A stretch of 64,000 nt of DNA from Owenia fusiformis (lineage: Eukaryota; Annelida; Polychaeta; Sabellida; Oweniidae). How positions within the stretch are numbered: position 1 is the first letter of the stretch; every line of letters starts with the position of its first letter. Position numbers and translations under genes: made by a program. The notes beneath the pieces were generated by a model, which saw only the letters and a list, made by a program, of their open reading frames with translations, had not been told where the DNA came from and made no database searches. The DNA lies in the NCBI GenBank assembly GCA_903813345.2, contig CAIIXF020000004.1, positions 16,847,513 through 16,911,512 of the forward strand, written 5' to 3'. Shown in pieces: positions 57,400 through 64,000 of this stretch.

Positions 57400-58820
57400 A
57401 CATTTGCGTGCTATGCTATCGTACATTGATTCATATCTCATTTTGAATATATAGTCCTGCCAATTTTCATTATAATTTTAATTAATAATATACAAGCGTA
57501 CCAATAAAATTGTCACCATATGATATGAAGGAGTTAATGACGTTCCCCATTTCTGATTAAAATGCATCGGAAAGTTGTGGGGCAACTTTGTTGATAAATG
57601 TAAATAAGATAAGAGTAGTGAAAGAATTGGCAAAATTAGACAATTAAAAGTTTATTTAATGTGTGACTATAATAGTTTAAATCCACTTTGGATTAGTGCA
57701 AGGAAAATATCAACGTCCGGAAAAATATATTCCAAGATGTAAACTCAAGCACACACGAGTATATACTACTGTTTCCGTCTCAAACTCCTGTCCAAGCAAA
57801 TGTACCAAGATTCCACCATATCGAGAAGGTTATTCCAATATTAGAGGTTGGCGTTTTCCGCATACTTGTTGACAATATTAATTATTCGTTATAATTTTCA
57901 ATATGACTTAACTCAAATTCGGGGTGTAATTTACAAGTATCGATATCTTTTTTTGAATTGAACCTCCACCCTTAATCTTTTAAGACCACTTTTGTGGTAT
58001 GTGTTATTACACTGTGTGATAGAACTATAGGAAATGGCAATAAATGTATCAATACCTATTTAGTATATGCGAATCGTGATATACCTAAATACATATGTAC
58101 TAATTTCCGTCTCTTTTTAATGAAATTACAATCACTAATGAATTACCAATTGACATGTCATATAAGAGGGGTCATGACAGTTTCAGTCTCGATGATTCCC
58201 AAGTGTTTTTGTCAATATACAGGGCGTATAAAAAACGCAAGAAGCAGTTATCTCGTAAAATCACAAAACTAGTGATGACTACATCAATTTAATTCAATGT
58301 ACAAAGCCACGCCCCCCCCCCTCTTTGCAATCATATGTCATTCATTCACATGTTGTCATGGTTGCGTGAGAAATCCTTCCATTTACACAGTGGGTCAAAA
58401 TCGGCCCTGGACCGAGTTTCAGAAATTGCAAAAATCAGTACAAGAGCTAATTGGCAATGGAAGTTCTCCTGACTTTATTTGTTGTGACTTTTTCTTTTGG
58501 AACTATCTCAGGAGCATCTGTGCTCACCATTCCTTCACTAGATATTGCAAAACTTCGAGAAAAAATTGCCAATGGGCTGCTTTTCATCGCCTAAGTAATC
58601 CATGACTCAGAGCTGAGCCATGAATGGCATGGAGAGATGAGGGCATCTTTGTGTGCTAAGAAGTTGTGGCAATTTAGAGGAGTATAGATTATATTCTTGC
58701 AAAAGAAAAAATATTAATTGTATGACATATAAGAGACCAATGCTAATGCTATCAGTGGGAATTTGACCTTCAGGCCTTGCTATTTTTAGGAAAAATTCTA
58801 TATGTCAAGAACTTGAAGAC
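57400..58820. other. 5' flank of the CUB gene and intergenic DNA
   Basis: No second gene is supported. I see no confident TATA box or initiator for the CUB gene. A 102-codon open frame at 58297-58605 has no recognisable domain and starts in a C-rich run, so I do not call it. Confidence 0.45.
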
Positions 58821-58829
58821 AAAAGCCCT

Positions 58830-59660
58830 GGTCAAGATCAAATCAAACCAATTGCAATAAAAACAGCCAAGGATAATTTAATTATACCTCTGACATATAT
58901 ATGCAACCTATCTCTTTCAACAGCAACATTTCCAGACTCACTAAAAAAGCAAAGGTCAAGCCTATATTTAAAAAGGAGGATGAAACTAAATTCAATAACT
59001 ACAGGCCAATTTCCTTATTATCAGTATTATCGAGTAATGGCAAATCGACTTATAGATTTTCTAGAAAAATAAAATATCTTCTGTGAACAGCAATTTGGCT
59101 TTAGGAAAAATAGATCTACATATATGGCTATTACTAGCTTCAGTCCATTAATCCAGTCAATTGAAAATAAAGACCTCAATATTGCTATTTTCATCGACTT
59201 GTCTAAAGCATTTGATACGGTTAATCATGAAATACTTCTTCAAAAATTATACTTTTTGGAATCAGGGGAAATGCACATAAGTGGTTCATTACCTATCTTT
59301 CAAATTGAACTCGGAAAACAGAAAATAATGACAAGACTTCCAAAATCAATACAGTCACCTGCAAGATTCCACAGGGCTCTATCCTTGTACCTATTTTGTT
59401 TCTTATTTAATGACATTGTTACGACATCTTCTATGTTTAAATTTGTTATCTTTGCTGATGATACAAACCTTCCCTGCTCACATAAAAACCTAAGTACTCT
59501 CATCATGTCAACTCTGAATTAGAATATCTTGATGAATGGCTTTGTGCAAATAAATTATCGCTTTATATAGAAAAATCAAAATTCACGATCTTTCATCCAC
59601 ACAAATTAAAAGAATCTGAAATAAAAATGCTAAATATTAAAATTGGAAATAAACCTGTAA
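58830..59660 (+). pseudogene. decayed CR1/Jockey-like reverse transcriptase fragment
   Basis: Pieces of one RT domain appear in order but in shifting frames: SPGQDQIKPIAIK, then ATFPDSLK, KVKPIFKKED with NYRPISLLS, IFIDLSKAFDTVNHEILL, a degraded QGS-type block, FVIFADDTN, and LDEWLCANKLSL. Several frameshifts and stops separate them. The endonuclease and C-terminus are absent. It is a different, older lineage from the LINE at 23290-33045. Confidence 0.85.
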
Positions 59661-60721
59661 TGTCCGGGGCTAAGGCCGTGGGTGGCGATAATATAAAAGT
59701 CAACAGAAAAGTAATATAAAATACGATAAAACAAATCTATTTCAATTCTTCAAAATCATGTTCTGTGCAGTCTATGTATAAGCAACAACTGAGACTGGGC
59801 CAACACCCAAACTCAAGTGAGTGAATATTTTCCATATATGGAAGTTACAAAACAACATTGAACATATAACATGAAAAGCTAAAACTGGTTTGAAACAAAA
59901 TATAGTGAAAGGGTAAGGCATGGCAAACAAGAGGATTAAAACATGATACGGTAGTAACCTAGGGACCTGTTAAAATGAGAATAAGGGAAATATATAGGAC
60001 TGATCAATATGAAAAGCGAGAAATATAAAAATATGAAAATGGCCATGTTACATCCACGCGGACAACGTCTAAATGCGTCCCGCATTCACCTCAACTCGGC
60101 CATAAATACAAAATACACAAAGGATAAATATTTGTAGCAACTTAAAATTATGTAACACATCTGTATAAAAATGAGCATATTCCTCCCCTAATAGCATCCA
60201 CAATGGTCAACATTATAAAGCAAAGTATAACATAATTCTAAAGTATTTTAAGTAACAAAAACAAGTTAAGTAAAATCACTTTAGGCTAAATATCCCAGAT
60301 GCGAGTAGAAATAATCTTGATTTACGTCATTAAAAATTCACAATTCAGTCAAACTGATGTCATATTTGGAATCTACATGTAAAATTACATTTAGAAATGT
60401 GGTTTTGAAAAGAGTTTATCAACTTTAAAAATTTAATTTTCTTTGAAAATGTGACTTCTAGGTCGGGGAGATTCCCCATAGACCCTATGTTGTAAAACCA
60501 CAAAAAGTGAAATATCTTTTCTTGTGATGGGCAGATAATATTTTCTTTTACTGGACATATTTTAATTTGTATAACTTTCAGATACATAAAGGTAATATGA
60601 AAAGTGAACCACCAAAACTGATGCATATTCAAGTTTAAGCGAATTTTGTAATACCCTGCCATGTTAATTCCCCCGAATCAGCCACCTGGTGGCGAAACTG
60701 GTAACTACCTACTCGCATCTG

Positions 60722-60950
60722 AGCGATTAACACCATGTAAGGCAAAATATAACACCACATACGTGTAGGTTATTGCAAACCATAAAAGGCTTATTATACA
60801 CCATAAAAGGCTAATCACCATAAAGGCTAAGTATATGCACCATATAAGACTTTAGCACCATAAAGGCTAGTTACTTTACACCATAAGGCTTGAACACCAT
60901 GGGCAGTTAAATGAACACCATGGGCAGTCAAATGAACACCATGAAGATTG
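60722..60950 (+). repeat. irregular CACCATAAAAGGCT minisatellite
   Basis: At least ten copies of ACACCAT followed by AAAAGGCT, AAGGCT or GGGCAGT, spaced 18-30 bp. The unit length is irregular and the array fades on both sides. Confidence 0.7.
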
Positions 60951-62104
60951 ATTACTCAATAGGTTTGATTGGCACATTGTTGTAAAAGGCTAGTCACTAA
61001 CAATACATCTATTGTCACAACAGTCAATCAGCAATAAGTATCACAGAATATATACTAATATGTGAGAATTAGGCCAAGCAAATGGGCTCATAAAAGGCTC
61101 AAACATCCCAAAAATTGCAACAGTTTTTTTATTAGTCTTATATTATGTATTAATATCAGTTGAAAAACATATCAAAAATATAGAAAAATGTATGCAGTGG
61201 ACAAATATGAAATTTCACTTCCTAGGTACCCCCTACAACCCTACCCCAAAATTGAGTATTGGTAGGAAACAATTTTTTCTTCCCAAATGGAATACTTTAG
61301 TCAGGTATACAAGCTTTATTATGATAGATCACATATTCACAAATAATTAAAATATTATTTTAATCAATTTTGAGACCAGTAATTGGTCATTTGACCCCAA
61401 AGTATAACAAAATAGGCCACAAAACAGGCATGTTATCACATATCTATTTAGATATTTTAGGATCCGTTTGTCAGAAAAGCATGAAAAAAATCATGGAGTT
61501 ACATATCCATATGAACTTCATATTTGGTGAGTGTCAGAATTCTTAGGTGTATACTTAGGAAGAAAAAAAATATTCTATTTTCATAGTTTTGCCCCGCCCA
61601 CTATTGGGGAGACTATAGTTTTGATGATTAACTCCCACAATGCATCACATTTGTATTAGAGTTGACATCTAAATCATTTATATAGGCTTGTCATCATCTA
61701 AAATACAAGTTTTGGGAAGGTTTATACCTTATTAGTATGAAAAATAGGAATTATTAGTTGCACCAGGTGAAATGTTAAGGTGACCTCACTTTTATTTGAT
61801 GAATAATTGCATATCACCACTCTGATATTAGGGTATTTGATAACTTCTCTATACTAGGCTTATCTAAATAATGTAAGTTGTAGTTTTTGTGGAATTTAAT
61901 ATTGTTTAAATTATTAATTACAATCCGCAATTACAAAATTTGCATATATTTAAATTCATCAGATAAATAAATCATTACATAAGAGTACATTACTATGGAA
62001 CTACCAATTGGATGTATAATGATGTAGAAACGAATTTATGGTTATTAAACGGAATTTAAACTGGCAGAGAACATTAAAATCTCAGATATCTGGGGAGTCT
62101 TTCA
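60951..62104. other. intergenic, nothing recognised
   Basis: AT-rich, no credible reading frame or array. Confidence 0.45.
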
Positions 62105-62560
62105 TTAATATAATTTTAGTGCATAGGAATGATGGTAATTCTGTCTGCCAGGTTGGAAAACATTGAGTGTACATGTGCTGCATTCAGAATCGGATGCAGA
62201 TATTGTGATGAAAACTGCAATGCAAAGTGTCCAAACCTCAAATACAGTACTCATACAGATCTCCTTGTGCTTCTCATTTATCATGCACAAAACACAAACT
62301 TCAACATTTTCTTCAAACCTGAACCAAAAGCAGCAACCCAAGAAACAAAATGTTGGAATATAAATGAAATAAGATTATCTTTGGGAAAAGTGGTCTGTGA
62401 CAATATTTTGTTTCTTTTCTGGGGTGTGACATCGCATTCAGGTTATATATGGCATAGACAAGAGGCTATCATTGAGGCAGATAAAAAGAGTGAGTTCTTG
62501 AGAAAACAAGCGGTTGTTTTTAAATTATCAAAAGCACTGGTAACAAAATGTCTAAACGTC
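62105..62560 (+). pseudogene. frameshifted remnant of a transposon-associated ORF
   Basis: Two frames alternate. One reads VHVLHSESDADIVMKTAMQS then SNTVL; the other reads THTDLLVLLIYHA, NIFFKPEPKA, KCWNINEIRLSLGKVVC and FLRKQAVVF. The order (ESDAD, TDLLVLL, EPKA, W-N-I) matches, from memory, a widely dispersed invertebrate ORF family whose spaced acidic residues suggest a PIN-like nuclease fold; I cannot name it firmly. At least one frameshift near 62250 and another near 62160 break it, and the following palindrome ends it. Confidence 0.5.
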
Positions 62561-62911
62561 GAAAGTACGATATTTCTTTTTTCCTTTTTTTTCACGCGTT
62601 GTAGGCAGAATCCCCACGATGTTTTTTTCTCACAGAATTGTTGATTTAATTCCTTACTTAAGTTAAATAAACGGTTTGGGTTAAAAGTGCAGATCTTAAT
62701 TGTTTATCGAAATACCGTTTATGTAACTTAAGTGAGGAATTAAATCGAAGATTCTGTTGTCTTCTGAACTATTTGTTCGCAAATATGTACATTTTTAAAG
62801 CATATAATACTGATACATGTTTGTGATAACAATGTTGTGGGAATTCTGCCTACAATGTTTGAAATAAAGAAAAAAGAAAAATCAAACCTTCGATGTTCCG
62901 ACATTTTGTTA
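62541..62911. repeat. 371-bp imperfect palindrome
   Basis: TAACAAAATGTC starts the left arm and GACATTTTGTTA ends the right. Inside, TTGTAGGCAGAATCCCCAC pairs with GTGGGAATTCTGCCTACAA, and GATTTAATTCCTTACTTAAG pairs with its counterpart at 62729-62750. The arms are ~165 bp and the loop ~40 bp near 62690-62710. Confidence 0.8.
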
Positions 62912-62919
62912 CAACGTAA

Positions 62920-64000
62920 ACAAGTAGAAAACCAGTGAAATGCAAGCAACTCTGTCATTGCAGAGGAACATGCTCTTTTGTCAATTTATGGTGGAAAATG
63001 GTGAAACCCTAAATTATCTTGGGCTTCTAAAATTCTATTAAAAGAGAGCAGCAAGATCTGAATTATTGCAGCCCCGTGTTCTTCCTCCATTTTCTGATGC
63101 TGCGGAATACCACAGTTACAGAGTGTACCATCAGATCCAGGAGTGGGAGGGAAATAAACTGCCTCCATTATAATTGGGCTGGGAAATAAGCAACGAAACT
63201 ATGTACCAATTGCCTAAATGCAGCTCCCCTTTCTCAGAGATCATCCATTGTGTGTGTAAGGCAGATTGTATTTCTATGAGATGTTCTTGTAGAAAAATGA
63301 AATAACTGTTCTTTGACATGTAAGGTATGCAAAGGCATTTGTGCAAATACCTCCATTACTGATCATGAGAATAATGATGACTAAATAATGAACACTGGCA
63401 GATCTGGGCCACCCCTTGGGCGGGCCCAGAAAAAAAATTGGGCCCAAAAAAGGCCATAAGGTCCCGAAAAGTGGGCCTTTTTGGTCATAAATGGGCCTTT
63501 TAAAGCCTTATTTTTTAATTTAAGAAAATGGGTCTCAATATTTCAAAATTTGGGCCCACCTCAGGGTTTTAGGGGCCCAAATTTTTTTCCGCGGAAGTTT
63601 TTTTCTCAGACCTGACATTTGTTCCCCCCCCCCTTGTTGGTTCCCATATCCGCCCCTGATGAAGGCTGGTGATAGACAAGGTTGTAACTGATTGTTGACT
63701 TGTTACAACATAATAGTATTAAGCTTATTTAATCAGCATTATTTTTTACTCTCTATAAGTAAGACACATATATGAAGGTTAAGATTACAAAATTAAGGCA
63801 GCATTTTTGATAATGAACATAACATAATCGAACCAGGCCCTGTATAAAGACCAGGGATTTACTTTGCGTTACACTAGTTAACTCAGGAGGATTTATTAAT
63901 GTAGAAACCTTTTCCACATTTTTTACCATTTTTTGAAATCGAACATTCTTCAGTTGAACTTCTTCATTTCATTTCTCAATATCACTGTGTAGTTAAGAAC
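62920..64000. other. intergenic with a low-complexity GGGCC-rich repeat
   Basis: About 63405-63660 is a degenerate stretch rich in GGGCCCA, GGCCTTTT and C runs, perhaps a MITE fragment (TGGGCCACCCCTTGGGCGGG at one side, TATCCGCCCCTGATG at the other). No gene recognised. Confidence 0.4.

Noticed and set aside
58297-58605. 102-codon plus-strand frame
   Set aside because: Starts at a C-rich homopolymer region, no domain, no splice partners.
62986-63346. Two overlapping minus-strand frames near the right edge
   Set aside because: No recognisable motif, no paired splice sites, low-complexity flanks.

Overview
The window looks like nuclear DNA of an AT-rich, intron-bearing invertebrate animal, probably marine. 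The reasons are spliced genes with GT-AG introns, a multi-CUB extracellular protein, an MFSD4B-type sugar transporter, L1/Tx1-like and CR1/Jockey-like LINEs, and very many foldback and terminal-inverted-repeat (TIR) elements. I cannot name the phylum. There are no bacterial-style operons, and most of the window is noncoding or transposon-derived.

Layout. 1-2842: intergenic, with a hairpin and a 21-bp direct repeat flanking a tRNA-like segment. 2843-15860: two ~0.8-kb inverted arms, each carrying 11 copies of a 16-bp palindrome close to TATAGAAATTTCTATA. They are bounded by a 4-bp ACAG repeat, so the interval may be a single ~13-kb non-coding element; smaller elements sit inside it (a 2.1-kb TIR element with a 9-bp target duplication, a 0.9-kb TIR element, several hairpins). 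15861-23290: intergenic, with hAT-like and nested foldback elements. About 23290-33045: a decayed CR1/Jockey-like LINE on the plus strand. Its ORF1 is split by a nearly intact L1/Tx1-like LINE on the minus strand (23662-27851, 14-bp target duplication, poly(A) tail), and its 3' end is split by a 539-bp MITE.

Two host genes could be modelled by hand. The first is a plus-strand three-exon gene (33965-36950) for a 488-residue, 12-helix transporter of the sodium-dependent glucose transporter 1 / MFSD4B type. The second is a minus-strand 16-exon gene (57331 down to 38269) for a 989-residue secreted or surface protein: signal peptide, Ser/Thr-rich linker, six CUB domains, an Asp/Thr-rich ~10-residue repeat region and a hydrophobic C-terminus. 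In every CUB domain the two exons follow the same phase pattern (1-0, 0-1). Domains 3+4 and 5+6 are copies of one another, so a four-exon block was duplicated. TEs and minisatellites fill its introns; one minisatellite is made of repeated copies of the 3' splice site of exon 14.

57332-64000 holds no gene I can support. It contains a decayed reverse transcriptase fragment, a frameshifted transposon-type ORF next to a 371-bp palindrome, and a short CACCATAAAAGGCT minisatellite. The ends of the two genes face each other across about 1.3 kb (36950 and 38269), so they are convergent neighbours; nothing suggests they act together. All splice sites were called by eye from GT/AG, reading phase and domain continuity.
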